Shown piece by piece: positions 1 to 10,516 of a DNA stretch of 64,000 bases; the stretch's first letter is position 1; each line of letters opens with the position of its first letter. The notes below the pieces were generated by a model. It was given only the letters and a program-made list of their open reading frames with translations. It searched no databases and was not told the DNA's origin. The position numbers and the translations under genes were made by a program. This DNA is from Sphaerisporangium corydalis (GTDB taxonomy: Bacteria; Actinomycetota; Actinomycetes; Streptosporangiales; Streptosporangiaceae): positions 1-64,000 of the forward strand of contig NZ_JANZYP010000030.1 in NCBI RefSeq assembly GCF_025506355.1. The letters are read 5' to 3'.

Positions 1-170
1 CCCGGCACTCGCCCCCGCCTCAGCCCCCGTGCCCGCCTCCGCCCCCGTGCCGACCTCCGCCCCCGTTCTCGTCTCCGCCTCCGTGCCGGCCTCCGCCCCC
101 GTTCCCGTCTCCGCCGCCGTTCCCGTCTCCGCCTCCGGTCCCGTCTCCGTCCCCGCTCCCGGATCGGACC
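1..170. repeat. Degenerate 18-bp tandem repeat inside the LuxR-type gene
   Basis: Units such as GCCTCCGCCCCCGTGCCC recur about nine times with drift. On the minus strand they encode a six-residue repeat of the type A-E-x-G-T-G. The array runs off the left edge, so its copy number is unknown. Confidence 0.7.
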
Positions 171-1509
171 CCGCCCCTGCCCCCGCGATCGGCTCCGGAT
201 CCGGCCCGGTCACGGGCGCGGTGGGCCGGTGGGCGGGCGGGGTGGTGCCGGACTCGGCCTGGGCGAGCACGGCGTGGGCCTCGTCGGGGAACTGCGCGTA
301 GTCCAGGACCGTGGCCAGCAGGATGGCCGCGTCCACCCCGCCGCCCGCAGCCAGCGCGGCGCGGCCGAGCCGGATGGCCAGGGTGTAGTCGTGGGCCGAC
401 CACGCGAGCCCGCACGCCGACAGCAGCGGCCCCGGCGCCGCCTGCGTGCCGCTTTCGAGCTGCCACACGGTCAGCCTGAGCAGGTCGTCACGCCGCCGGG
501 CGCCGCTGCGCTCCAGCGCGCCGGCCAGCGCGGCGTACCGGTTGCGGCGGCGCAGCGGCGGGCACCCGGCCCGCGCCACCTCCCCGTAAAGGGGATGCCC
601 GAGGCGGACGAGCATCCGCCGGCCGTCGCGGGTCATGCGGACCAGGCCGCGCTCCTCGGCACGCTCGACGGCCCCGGGCGGGGTCAGCTCCAGCAGGGCG
701 GCCAGCCCGACGGGCTCGCCGAAGGCGGTCAGCTCCAGCACGGCCGCGGTCTCGGGGGACAGCGCGCCGATGCGCTCGCCGACCAGTTCGGTGAGGCGCG
801 GGGCCATGGGCGGCTCGCCCGTGAGCTGCCACATGCCCCTGACCTGGCGCAGCGTGCCGGCGTCTCGGGCCGCGCCGACGAGTTCGTGCAGCAGCAGCGC
901 GTTGCCTTCGGTCGCGACGGCGAGCCGCCGGACGGTGGCGTCGTCGGGCCGGCCGCCGAGTGCGGCGGTGAGGACGGCGGCGCTGTCGGCGAGGGTGAGC
1001 GGCCCGACGTCGGCCCGCGCCGCCAGGCCGTCCCGCCACAGGGCGGTGACGCTGTCGGGCGCGGGCTCGCCCGTGCGCAGGGTCGCGACGATGAGGGCGC
1101 CTTCCACGGTCACGAGGTGGTGCACGGCGGCGGCCGAGGGGCCGTCGAGAAGGTGGGCGTCGTCGACGGCGAGGACGGGCCTGCGGCCCCCCGCGTGGGC
1201 GCGCACGGCGTCGGCCGCCCACCGCAGCGGGTTGACCAGCCCGGGCGGCGCCTCGGGCGGCAGCAGCCTGGCCAGCGCGCCGTACGGGATGCCGCCCGCC
1301 GCGCGGGTCGCCCTGATCGGGATGACGGTGTGGGCGGGGGAGGCGAACGTGCGCAGCACTTCGGTGGCCAGCCTGCTCTTGCCCACCCCGGCGGGCCCGG
1401 CGATGACGACGCCGTGCGCCGCCCCGTCGTGCGCCAGCCGCACGAGACGGGCGAGATCCTCCCGCCGCCCCGCGAACGGCCACATCGCCACCGGCCGCCT
1501 CCCGCCCAT
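1..1509 (-). CDS. LuxR/MalT-type large ATP-binding transcriptional regulator (3' end cut by the window edge)
   Basis: The minus-strand frame from an ATG at 1509 stays open to base 1. Early residues give a Walker A motif (GPAGVGKS, about residue 35) and a Walker B-like LAVDDAHLLDG. These are followed by an AAA/STAND-type ATPase body and leucine-rich helical repeats, as in the LAL subfamily of LuxR regulators. The C-terminal LuxR helix-turn-helix would lie outside the window, so family assignment rests on the ATPase half. A second ATG at 1485 gives a more typical N-terminus (MWPFAGRREDL). Near the edge the helical region passes into a Gly/Ala/Glu/Thr-rich low-complexity stretch encoded by an 18-bp repeat. 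The ATG overlaps a possible upstream ATG of the divergent gene, so the two share a very short promoter region. Product is likely cytoplasmic. The regulon cannot be told from the sequence. Confidence 0.7.
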   Translation of the reverse strand, partial: MGGRRPVAMWPFAGRREDLARLVRLAHDGAAHGVVIAGPAGVGKSRLATEVLRTFASPAHTVIPIRATRAAGGIPYGALARLLPPEAPPGLVNPLRWAADAVRAHAGGRRPVLAVDDAHLLDGPSAAAVHHLVTVEGALIVATLRTGEPAPDSVTALWRDGLAARADVGPLTLADSAAVLTAALGGRPDDATVRRLAVATEGNALLLHELVGAARDAGTLRQVRGMWQLTGEPPMAPRLTELVGERIGALSPETAAVLELTAFGEPVGLAALLELTPPGAVERAEERGLVRMTRDGRRMLVRLGHPLYGEVARAGCPPLRRRNRYAALAGALERSGARRRDDLLRLTVWQLESGTQAAPGPLLSACGLAWSAHDYTLAIRLGRAALAAGGGVDAAILLATVLDYAQFPDEAHAVLAQAESGTTPPAHRPTAPVTGPDPEPIAGAGAGSDPGAGTETGPEAETGTAAETGTGAEAGTEAETRTGAEVGTGAEAGTGAEAGASAG

Positions 1510-1516
1510 GTTCGTG

Positions 1517-1546
1517 TTGTCCGGCCTGTTTCGGATCGTCTATCGT
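1517..1546 (+). promoter_or_regulatory. Promoter for the DUF4145-YbaK gene, leaderless type
   Basis: TTGTCC (1517-1522), an 18-bp spacer and TATCGT (1541-1546) lie 6 nt before the GTG at 1553, and no Shine-Dalgarno sequence is present. Transcription would begin at or next to the start codon. Motif match only. Confidence 0.45.
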
Positions 1547-1552
1547 CCGCTT

Positions 1553-2701
1553 GTGGAACGCTGGGGAGCCAGATATCTGGTCGAATGCCCGCACTGCGAA
1601 CGGGACACCCTCGCGCGCGAACCGGACGGCCCGCACCGATCCTTTCTGCCGTCTTTGCTGGCTCCTTATTCATTATCGGTGTGTCAGGTGTGCATGCACG
1701 TCCTTTTACTGGCGACGGACGCCTCCGGCGAGGGATCGGAGCCGGACGGGACGGACGCGTGGGGGCCGCCGCGCCAGGTCCGCGTCCTGTGGCCCGTTGC
1801 GGGGCGGCCGGAGGGGCCGGAGATCCCCGAGCGTCTGCGCGCGGAGTTGCGCGAGGCCAAGGACTGCCTGCGCGCGGGCGCGCACTCCTCGGCGGTGGTG
1901 ATGGTCAGACGGCTGCTCGAGGGCGTCTGCGCCGACCACGGGGTGACCGCGGCCCCGCTGTCGCAGGCGCTGAAGGTGCTGAGCCGGCGCGGGCTGATCG
2001 AGGGCAGGCTGCTGGTGTGGGCCGAGGATCTGCGGCTCATCGGCAACGAGGCGGCGCATATCCGCGCCGGGCGCATTCCCGCGGAGGACGCCAGGGACGC
2101 GGTGGTGCTCGCCGAGGCACTGCTCGATTATTTGTACGTATTTACCCCGAAATATCGTGACTTCAGAAAACGGCGTGAGGCGGCGGGGACCCGATTTCCC
2201 GTCCCGGCGCGCGAGAGACTTCCCGACACCCTGTCGATCCGGACCCTGCGGCGGTCCAAGGTGCGGTTCTCCACGCATTCGTATTCGCACGACCCCTCCC
2301 GCGCCCGATCCAGGAGATCGATCGCCGACGAGCTGGGGGTGGGCCACGACCGGCTGCTGAAGGCGGTCGTCGCCTACGTCGACGGGCACGTCGTGCTGGC
2401 GGTGGCGCCGGTCGGCGGGCCGGTCGACCTGGCGGCCCTCGCCGCGGCCTTCGGCGGGCGCGTCGCGCGCGTGGCGCCGGCGGCGGAGGTGTCCCTGCTC
2501 GGCACCGACGTGGTCAGCCCGCTCGGGGTGCCGCTGAGGGTGCCCGCGGTGGCCGACGCGAGCGTCCTGCGGCACCGCACGGTCTACGTCGCCAGCGGCC
2601 GGCACGGCCTGGAGCTGGAGCTGGAGCCCGCCGCGCTCGTCAGGGTGATCGGCGCCCGGGTCGCCCCCATCGCCCCGCCCCCCGGCCCGCCGCCCTCCTG
2701 A
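1553..2701 (+). CDS. DUF4145 - YbaK/aminoacyl-tRNA-deacylase fusion protein
   Basis: A protein of 382 aa with two recognisable parts. Residues about 1-190 look like DUF4145: a C-P-H-C pair near the N-terminus, a second C-Q-V-C pair, then the helical block with VRRLLEGVCADHG and LRLIGNEAAH. Residues about 215-375 look like a YbaK/ProX-type editing domain (LRRSKVRFSTHSYSHDP, ELGVGHDRLLKAVVAYVDG, PLGVPLRVPAVAD, VYVASGRHG). That family hydrolyses misacylated tRNA such as Ala- or Cys-tRNA(Pro). The frame is continuous across the junction with no sign of a frameshift. GTG 1553 was chosen because it sits 6 nt after a good -10 box. An in-frame ATG at 1508 overlaps the start of the divergent gene and has no promoter space. 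DUF4145 has no settled function. Activity of the YbaK half is inferred from family only. Confidence 0.7.
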   Translation: MERWGARYLVECPHCERDTLAREPDGPHRSFLPSLLAPYSLSVCQVCMHVLLLATDASGEGSEPDGTDAWGPPRQVRVLWPVAGRPEGPEIPERLRAELREAKDCLRAGAHSSAVVMVRRLLEGVCADHGVTAAPLSQALKVLSRRGLIEGRLLVWAEDLRLIGNEAAHIRAGRIPAEDARDAVVLAEALLDYLYVFTPKYRDFRKRREAAGTRFPVPARERLPDTLSIRTLRRSKVRFSTHSYSHDPSRARSRRSIADELGVGHDRLLKAVVAYVDGHVVLAVAPVGGPVDLAALAAAFGGRVARVAPAAEVSLLGTDVVSPLGVPLRVPAVADASVLRHRTVYVASGRHGLELELEPAALVRVIGARVAPIAPPPGPPPS

Positions 2702-4819
<2,118 letters not shown>

Positions 4820-4978
4820 GCCCCCGAAGTCTGGCGCTCCGTCCGGCGGTCAATCATGCTTTGACACGCACAGCGGGGGAACAGAAACGTGTGCGTAGCT
4901 GCTTACTAGCAAAGAGCCATCCAAAAAGCATTAAACAGCGAACACTGGATGTAATGACACGAACACTCCCTGGCCAGG

Positions 4979-5006
4979 TTACGGATGCCCCCGAGATAGG
5001 TAGGGT
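4979..5006 (+). promoter_or_regulatory. Candidate promoter of arc/mpa
   Basis: TTACGG (4979-4984), a 16-bp spacer and TAGGGT (5001-5006) lie upstream of the strong ribosome-binding site AAGGAGG at 5031-5037. Downstream of the -10 comes AGTAGTCG (5011-5018). The same TAGGGTC plus AGTAGTCG arrangement precedes prcB. The 4850-4970 stretch is distinctly AT-richer than its surroundings and has no convincing reading frame. Confidence 0.4.
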
Positions 5007-5042
5007 CTTGAGTAGTCGCCCTCGACTGGGAAGGAGGTGACT

Positions 5043-6806
5043 GTGGCAGCTCGCGAGGACGCTGAGGCTAGAGCCGCCCAGCGCGAACGAGAGGTCGCGG
5101 ACCTCACAACTCAGGTCTCCTTCCTCCAGGAGGAGATCACCGCGTTGCGCCGCAAGCTGGCCGAGTCGCCCCGGCAGGCCAGAGTCCTGGAAGAACGTCT
5201 CCATGAGGTGCAGGCCAGCCTGGCCGCCGTCACCGGTCAGAACGAACGACTGGTGGCCACCCTCAAAGAGGCGAGAGACCAGATCGTCGCGCTCAAGGAG
5301 GAGGTCGACCGCCTGGCCCAGCCGCCATCGGGGTTCGGCGTGTTCCTGGAGTCGCGTGACGACGGCACCGTGGAGGTGTTCACCGGCGGGCGCAAGCTCC
5401 GGGTGAACGTCAGCCCCGCCGTCGACGTCGACGCGCTCAGGCGCGGTCAGGAGGTCATGCTCAACGAGGCGCTCAACGTGGTCGAGGCGCTCGGCTACGA
5501 GACCGTCGGCGAGATCGTGATGCTCAAGGAGCTCCTGGAGGACGGCCAGCGGGCGCTGGTCATCTCCCACGCCGACGAGGAGCGCGTGGTCCGCCTGGCC
5601 GAGTCGCTGCTCGACCAGCCGATCCGGGCGGGTGACTCGCTGTTGCTGGAGCCGCGCTCCGGCTACGTCTACGAGCGCATCCCGAAGTCCGAGGTCGAGG
5701 AGCTCGTGCTCGAGGAGGTGCCCGACATCTCCTACGAGGAGATCGGCGGGCTCATGCGGCAGATCGAGCAGATCAGGGACGCCATCGAGCTTCCCTACCT
5801 GCACGCCGACCTGTTCCGCGAGCACAAACTGCGCCCGCCCAAGGGCGTCCTGCTCTACGGCCCGCCGGGCTGCGGCAAGACGCTCATCGCCAAGGCCGTC
5901 GCCAACTCCCTGGCCAAGCAGGTCGCGGAGAAGACCGGCCAGTCCGGCAAGAGCTTCTTCCTCAACATCAAGGGCCCGGAGCTGCTCAACAAGTACGTGG
6001 GCGAGACCGAGCGGCACATCCGCCTGGTCTTCCAGCGGGCCAGGGAGAAGGCCTCAGAGGGCACCCCGGTGATCGTGTTCTTCGACGAGATGGACTCGAT
6101 CTTCCGCACACGTGGCTCCGGCGTCTCCTCCGACGTCGAGAACACCATCGTTCCCCAGCTGCTGTCGGAGATCGACGGTGTCGAGGGCCTCGAGAACGTC
6201 ATCGTCATCGGCGCGTCCAACCGCGAGGACATGATCGACCCGGCGATCCTGCGGCCCGGCCGCCTGGACGTCAAGATCAAGATCGAGCGGCCGGACGCGG
6301 AGGCGGCCAAGGACATCTTCTCGAAGTACATCACCACCGAACTCCCGCTGCACGACGAGGACCTCGGCGAGCACAGCTCCTCTCGCGAGGCCACCGTCGC
6401 CGGCATGATCCAGCGGGTCGTCGAGCGCATGTACACCGAGAGCGAGGAGAACCGCTTCCTCGAGGTGACCTACGCCAACGGCGACAAGGAGGTCCTGTAC
6501 TTCAAGGACTTCAACTCCGGCGCCATGATCCAGAACATCGTGGACCGGGGCAAGAAGATGGCCATCAAGGCGTTCCTCGAGACCAAGCAGAAGGGCCTGC
6601 GGATCCAGCATCTGCTGGCCGCCTGCGTGGACGAGTTCAGTGAGAACGAGGATCTGCCCAACACCACCAACCCCGACGACTGGGCCCGCATCTCCGGAAA
6701 GAAGGGCGAGCGCATCGTCTACATCCGCACTCTTGTGTCCGGCAAGCAGGGCACAGAGGCCGGGCGGTCGATCGACACGGTCGCCAACACCGGCCAGTAC
6801 CTCTGA
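5043..6806 (+). CDS. arc: Proteasome-activating AAA ATPase ARC/Mpa
   Basis: A protein of 587 aa that forms the hexameric ring which binds pupylated proteins, unfolds them and feeds them to the 20S core. Order of parts: an N-terminal coiled coil (about 1-95) that docks Pup; tandem OB folds (about 95-235); an AAA module with Walker A GPPGCGKT, Walker [11 protein letters not shown] and an arginine-finger region ([11 protein letters not shown]); then a C-terminal helix ending in GQYL. That tail is the docking tail that opens the proteasome gate. GTG 5043 is preceded at 5-nt spacing by GGAGG. An in-frame GTG at 5037 overlaps that ribosome-binding site and is unlikely. A hairpin at 6820-6855 follows the stop. 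Confidence 0.97.
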   Translation: MAAREDAEARAAQREREVADLTTQVSFLQEEITALRRKLAESPRQARVLEERLHEVQASLAAVTGQNERLVATLKEARDQIVALKEEVDRLAQPPSGFGVFLESRDDGTVEVFTGGRKLRVNVSPAVDVDALRRGQEVMLNEALNVVEALGYETVGEIVMLKELLEDGQRALVISHADEERVVRLAESLLDQPIRAGDSLLLEPRSGYVYERIPKSEVEELVLEEVPDISYEEIGGLMRQIEQIRDAIELPYLHADLFREHKLRPPKGVLLYGPPGCGKTLIAKAVANSLAKQVAEKTGQSGKSFFLNIKGPELLNKYVGETERHIRLVFQRAREKASEGTPVIVFFDEMDSIFRTRGSGVSSDVENTIVPQLLSEIDGVEGLENVIVIGASNREDMIDPAILRPGRLDVKIKIERPDAEAAKDIFSKYITTELPLHDEDLGEHSSSREATVAGMIQRVVERMYTESEENRFLEVTYANGDKEVLYFKDFNSGAMIQNIVDRGKKMAIKAFLETKQKGLRIQHLLAACVDEFSENEDLPNTTNPDDWARISGKKGERIVYIRTLVSGKQGTEAGRSIDTVANTGQYL

Positions 6807-6819
6807 TTGAAACCGGCAT

Positions 6820-6855
6820 GCGACGGCGTGGTTCCTCCCGGAGCCGCGCCGTCGC
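6820..6855 (+). terminator. Rho-independent-type hairpin after arc
   Basis: GCGACGGCG (6820-6828) pairs perfectly with CGCCGTCGC (6847-6855), followed shortly by TTT. It lies 14 nt after the arc stop. Confidence 0.55.
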
Positions 6856-6985
6856 CGTTTCCCGCCAGGGCCCTCGGGCAGCGGACCTTAGGGCCGTCGC
6901 GGCCGTGCGACGGTCTAGGCTCGGTGGTGACGGGCGGTGCGACGGCGGAGGTCCGGGTGCGAAGCACAGATGAAGGGCTGAGAGC

Positions 6986-8503
6986 GTGACGGTACGGCGG
7001 GTCATGGGCATCGAGACCGAGTACGGCATTTCCGTACCCGGGCAGCCGGGCGCTAACGCGATGGTGACCTCCTCACAGGTGGTCAACGCCTACCTGGCGG
7101 CCTCGGCCGCCCGGGCGCGCCGCGCCAGATGGGACTTCGAGGAGGAGAATCCACTTCGCGACGCCCGGGGCTTCGACCTGGCCCGTGAGATCGCCGATCC
7201 CACCCAGCTCACCGACGAGGACCTGGGGCTGGCCAACGTCATCCTCACCAACGGCGCGCGGCTCTACGTCGACCACGCCCATCCGGAGTACTCCACGCCC
7301 GAGTGCACCAACCCCCGCGCGGCGGTGATCTGGGACAAGGCGGGCGAGCGCGTCATGCACGACGCGGCGGTCCGCGCCTCGGGCATGCCGGGCAACGCCC
7401 CCATCCAGCTCTACAAGAACAACACCGACAACAAGGGCGCCTCCTACGGCTGCCATGAGAACTACCTCATGCGGCGGGCCACGCCCTTCGCCGACATCGT
7501 CAGGCACCTGACGCCGTTCTTCGTCTCCCGCCAGGTGGTGTGCGGGGCCGGCCGGGTGGGCATCGGGCAGGACTCGCGCGGCGAGGGGTTCCAGATCAGC
7601 CAGCGCGCCGACTTCTTCGAGGTCGAGGTCGGGCTGGAGACCACGCTGAAGCGGCCGATCATCAACACCCGCGACGAGCCGCACGCCGACCCCGAGAAGT
7701 ACCGCCGGCTGCACGTCATCATCGGCGACGCGAACATGTCCGAGATCTCCACCTACCTGAAGCTCGGCGCCACGGCGCTGGTGCTGGCGATGATCGAGGA
7801 CGGGTTCCTGACCGGCGACCTGTCGGTCGAGAGCCCGGTGGCGGCGCTCCGAGCCGTCTCCCACGACCCGACCTGCAAGTACGAGATGACCCTGCGGGAC
7901 GGCCGCAAGATGACCGCCGTCCAGCTCCAGATGGAGTACCTGGAGCAGGCCCGCAAGTACGTCGAGGACCGCTTCGGCGCCGCCGTGGACGACCTGACCA
8001 AGGACGTGCTCAACCGCTGGGAGTCGGTGCTCACCCGGCTCGCCGAGGACCCCATGCAGCTCTCCCGTGAGCTCGACTGGGTGGCCAAGCTGGAGATCCT
8101 GGAGGGCTACCGCTCGCGGGACGGCCTGGCCTGGTCGCACCCCCGGCTCCAGCTCGTCGACCTGCAGTACTCCGACATCCGTCCCGACCGCGGCCTGTAC
8201 AACCGCCTGGTGGCGCGCGACCGCATGCAGCGGCTGGTGACCGAGGAGGACGTCCAGCGGGCGATCGAGCTGCCGCCCAACGACACCCGGGCCTACTTCC
8301 GGGGGCGTTGCCTGCGCCAGTACAGCGAGTCGGTCGCGGCGGCCTCGTGGGACTCGGTCATCTTCGACATCCCCGGCCGGGAGTCGCTGCAGCGGGTGCC
8401 GACCCTGGAGCCGCTGCGCGGGACCAAGGCCCACGTGGGGGAGCTGCTCGACCGCTGCCGCACCGCCGCCGAGCTGGTCAGCGCCCTCACCGGCGAACGC
8501 TGA
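6986..8503 (+). CDS. dop: Pup deamidase/depupylase Dop
   Basis: A protein of 505 aa, related to glutamine synthetase and carboxylate-amine ligases. Dop converts the C-terminal Gln of Pup to Glu and also removes Pup from conjugates. Visible features are the N-terminal GIETEYG metal/ATP motif, an extended loop after it (about residues 35-85) that is absent from PafA, the nucleophile region [15 protein letters not shown] with the catalytic Asp, and the nucleotide-binding [18 protein letters not shown]. Pup here ends in GGQ, so Dop is needed to activate it. GTG 6986 was chosen by family N-terminus. TAGGCT at 6916-6921 is a possible -10. A perfect palindrome follows the stop. Confidence 0.97.
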   Translation: MTVRRVMGIETEYGISVPGQPGANAMVTSSQVVNAYLAASAARARRARWDFEEENPLRDARGFDLAREIADPTQLTDEDLGLANVILTNGARLYVDHAHPEYSTPECTNPRAAVIWDKAGERVMHDAAVRASGMPGNAPIQLYKNNTDNKGASYGCHENYLMRRATPFADIVRHLTPFFVSRQVVCGAGRVGIGQDSRGEGFQISQRADFFEVEVGLETTLKRPIINTRDEPHADPEKYRRLHVIIGDANMSEISTYLKLGATALVLAMIEDGFLTGDLSVESPVAALRAVSHDPTCKYEMTLRDGRKMTAVQLQMEYLEQARKYVEDRFGAAVDDLTKDVLNRWESVLTRLAEDPMQLSRELDWVAKLEILEGYRSRDGLAWSHPRLQLVDLQYSDIRPDRGLYNRLVARDRMQRLVTEEDVQRAIELPPNDTRAYFRGRCLRQYSESVAAASWDSVIFDIPGRESLQRVPTLEPLRGTKAHVGELLDRCRTAAELVSALTGER

Positions 8504-8505
8504 GC

Positions 8506-8529
8506 CGGGCGGGCCCGCGGGCCCGCCCG
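8506..8529. terminator. GC-rich perfect palindrome after dop
   Basis: CGGGCGGGCCCG is followed directly by its exact reverse complement, giving a 24-bp perfect inverted repeat 2 nt after the dop stop. It lies between convergent dop and the kinase gene. There is no T tract, as is usual for actinobacterial terminators. Confidence 0.5.
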
Positions 8530-8617
8530 CCTACCGCCCGGCCGCGCGGTGACACCGGCCGGGTGGCACCGGACCGGCGCGACCCGCCCTGGCCGGAGCC
8601 GTCCGAGCGATTGTGAT

Positions 8618-9499
8618 CTACATTGTAAAGGCACCGGGCGGGAACAGCCCGCTGCCGGTCAGCCGCATGGGGGGCACCGCGATGCCCTCCTTGCGCAGGA
8701 TGTCCGACAGCACCATCGCGGCCTGGTCGCTGGTGAGCCGCTCCGCCGGGTCGGACACGAGCAGCCCCTTGAGCAGCGCCCCTAGCGCGCCGGCGCGTTT
8801 GGGGATCCTGGTCTCCCCGGGGGCCCGGTCGGCCAGGATGTCCCCGGTCTCGACGGCGGGCGGCCTGCCCTCCACCGAGAAGTAGAGCGTGGCGCCGAAC
8901 GACCACAGGTCGGCGGCCTGGGTCGCGGGGTGGCCGCGCAGCCGCTCCGGCGCGATGTACCCGGGCGAGCCCACGATCGGCGAGGTGTTGGTGTGGGAGG
9001 ACTCGCCCTGGAGCACCGCGATGCCGAAGTCGCTGAGGACCACGCGCTCGCCGGTGAGCAGCACGTTGCCCGGTTTGATGTCGCGGTGCAGCACCCCGGC
9101 GGCGTGCGCGTGCCGCAGGCCGCTGAGGAGGTGGAAGCCGATCCAGGCGGTCCAGTGGACCGGCAGGCGGCCGAGGTGCCACGCCGTCGCCTGCAGGGTC
9201 AGGGCCTCCACCAGCTCCATGACGATCCAGAGCCGGTTGTCCTCCTCCAGCAGGTCGTGGACGGTGACGATGGCCGGGTGGCTGAGCCTGGCGGCCGACC
9301 GGGCCTCGCGCAGGGCGTGGCGCCGGGCGGTGTGCACGTCGAGTTCGTCGTCGTGGCGGGCGGGCCGCAGCTCCTTGATCGCGACGTCGCGGGCGAGCCG
9401 GCGGTCGTGCGCGCGCCAGACGATGCCCATCCCCCCTTGACCCAGCGGCGAGATCAGACGGTACCGATCTCCGAGGAGCTGTGCGTGATCCGCTCTCAT
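8618..9499 (-). CDS. Soluble serine/threonine protein kinase (PknB-type, catalytic domain only)
   Basis: A protein of 293 aa that is almost entirely a Hanks-type kinase domain. Motifs in order: glycine loop LGQGGMG, VAIKEL with the ATP-binding Lys, the catalytic loop HRDIKPGNVLL, DFGIA, and the activation/P+1 segment GSPGYIAPERL. It has no transmembrane segment and no PASTA or other sensor domain, so it is likely cytoplasmic. It lies downstream of the small membrane-protein gene on the same strand, 121 bp away, and between dop and pup. A regulatory link to pupylation would be speculation. The region before the ATG carries GGGTGA as a weak ribosome-binding site. Confidence 0.9.
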   Translation of the reverse strand: MRADHAQLLGDRYRLISPLGQGGMGIVWRAHDRRLARDVAIKELRPARHDDELDVHTARRHALREARSAARLSHPAIVTVHDLLEEDNRLWIVMELVEALTLQATAWHLGRLPVHWTAWIGFHLLSGLRHAHAAGVLHRDIKPGNVLLTGERVVLSDFGIAVLQGESSHTNTSPIVGSPGYIAPERLRGHPATQAADLWSFGATLYFSVEGRPPAVETGDILADRAPGETRIPKRAGALGALLKGLLVSDPAERLTSDQAAMVLSDILRKEGIAVPPMRLTGSGLFPPGAFTM

Positions 9500-9620
9500 G
9501 TCACCCGTTCACAGTTGGCATCGTGCCCTGCCCCCAAGGCCGTTCCATTTTCCGGTCGGAACGGGATGCCTATGGGTGGATCACCACAGAATGCCATACG
9601 GTGCGGGGTAACAATCTGAT

Positions 9621-10025
9621 TTACACCAGGCCGACCCCCAGGATGAGGGTGCCGGCCGCCAGGCAGACGCCGCCGATCCCGGTCAGCCATATTAGCCTGC
9701 TGGGCCGGGTGTCGCTGGGACGTACGACCGACAGGAAGAACCCCAGGGGCATCAGGATCGGGGCGGCGGTCACCAGCCCGCGTACGAGCCCTTTGAGGCC
9801 GTCGGAGAGGTGTGCCTGGTCGACGTAGAGCATGGCCACCAGGGCCAGCAGCACCAGGACGCCCGCGTGGGCGTGGCCGGCCCGCCACAGGCCGCGCCGG
9901 ACCGGGTTGTCGAGGTAGCCGGGGGTGCGCCGGCCGATGAAGGTGAGCAGCGAGGCGCCGCCGAAGGCGACGGCGGGGACGGTGATCAGCAGCACGCCCG
10001 CGGTGCTGAGTGATGCCGGGGACAT
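9621..10025 (-). CDS. Small four-helix membrane protein of unknown function
   Basis: A protein of 134 aa with four likely transmembrane helices, starting about LLITVPAVAFGGASLLTFIG, HAGVLVLLALVAMLYV, LVTAAPILMPLGFFLSVV and LIWLTGIGGVCLAAGTLILG. The ATG at 10025 has a good ribosome-binding site (GGGAGG, 5 nt upstream). An in-frame ATG at 10091 would place the operator inside the coding region and is rejected. No family is recognised with confidence. A striking nested palindrome (10041-10087) lies 16 bp upstream, so expression is probably repressor-controlled by a TetR- or MarR-like protein not encoded nearby. The gene lies between dop and pup on the opposite strand. Confidence 0.75.
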   Translation of the reverse strand: MSPASLSTAGVLLITVPAVAFGGASLLTFIGRRTPGYLDNPVRRGLWRAGHAHAGVLVLLALVAMLYVDQAHLSDGLKGLVRGLVTAAPILMPLGFFLSVVRPSDTRPSRLIWLTGIGGVCLAAGTLILGVGLV

Positions 10026-10040
10026 CGGGCCCTCCCAAGA

Positions 10041-10087
10041 GTTGGACAGTGTCCCTATCCAACCATTGGATAGCTCTACTGTCCAAC
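10041..10087. promoter_or_regulatory. Concentric double-palindrome operator
   Basis: The outer arms GTTGGACAGT (10041-10050) and ACTGTCCAAC (10078-10087) and the inner arms CTATCCAA (10055-10062) and TTGGATAG (10066-10073) share one exact centre at 10064. Equivalently, two inverted copies of a 21-bp site (10042-10062 and 10066-10086), each with TTGGA/TCCAA ends. It is 16 bp upstream of the membrane-protein ATG. The pup ATG lies 173 bp to the right. Confidence 0.75.
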
Positions 10088-10260
10088 GCACCCAAATCGT
10101 GCCAATTCAACTGATTTGCCATAGACCCTTGCGGGGAGGTTGTCTGACGAGAAGGCCCTCCTCCAGACGGTCTCGCGTAGATCACAGGACGATCCGCGCG
10201 AAATGTCGTCCGGTTCGGGGAAGATATGAATCAGATGCGTCCCCCAAGCGGAGGTACCAC

Positions 10261-10470
10261 ATGGCGACTAAGGACACCGGCGGACAGAAGCAGACCAGCC
10301 GGCAGGAGACCGAGGTCGAGGAGACCGAGGCACAGGCGTCACCGGACGTCCAGGAGCGTCAGGAGAAGCTGACCGACGACGTCGACGCGATCCTCGACGA
10401 GATCGACGAGGTGCTGGAGGAGAACGCCGAGGAGTTCGTCCGCAGCTACGTGCAAAAGGGTGGTCAGTAA
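10261..10470 (+). CDS. pup: Prokaryotic ubiquitin-like protein Pup
   Basis: A protein of 69 aa, acidic and largely disordered, with a Glu/Asp-rich helix (DDVDAILDEIDEVLEENAEEF) that binds the ARC coiled coil. The C-terminus is VQKGGQ. The last Gln must be deamidated to Glu by Dop before PafA links it to substrate lysines. The ribosome-binding site GGAGG precedes the ATG at normal spacing. TATGAA at 10225-10230 is a possible -10. Pup is usually followed at once by prcBA in actinobacteria. Here a terminator and an 8.5-kb minus-strand sugar module separate them. Confidence 0.97.
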   Translation: MATKDTGGQKQTSRQETEVEETEAQASPDVQERQEKLTDDVDAILDEIDEVLEENAEEFVRSYVQKGGQ

Positions 10471-10474
10471 GGGG

Positions 10475-10501
10475 CCGAGGGTCCACCCGCTCCGCCCTCG
10501 G
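10475..10501. terminator. Hairpin between pup and the mannosidase gene
   Basis: CCGAGGG (10475-10481) pairs with CCCTCGG (10495-10501) across a 13-nt loop, 4 nt after the pup stop and 16 nt before the end of the convergent gene. It could act on both strands. Confidence 0.45.
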
Positions 10502-10516
10502 ACGCAGGCGCGCCGG

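Noticed and set aside
229-2160. Long plus-strand frames antisense to the LuxR-type ATPase
   Set aside because: They are GC-driven shadows. The minus-strand frame has the Walker motifs and coherent protein sequence.
6807-6989. 60-aa frame between arc and dop
   Set aside because: It covers the arc terminator hairpin and the dop promoter box and has no family features.
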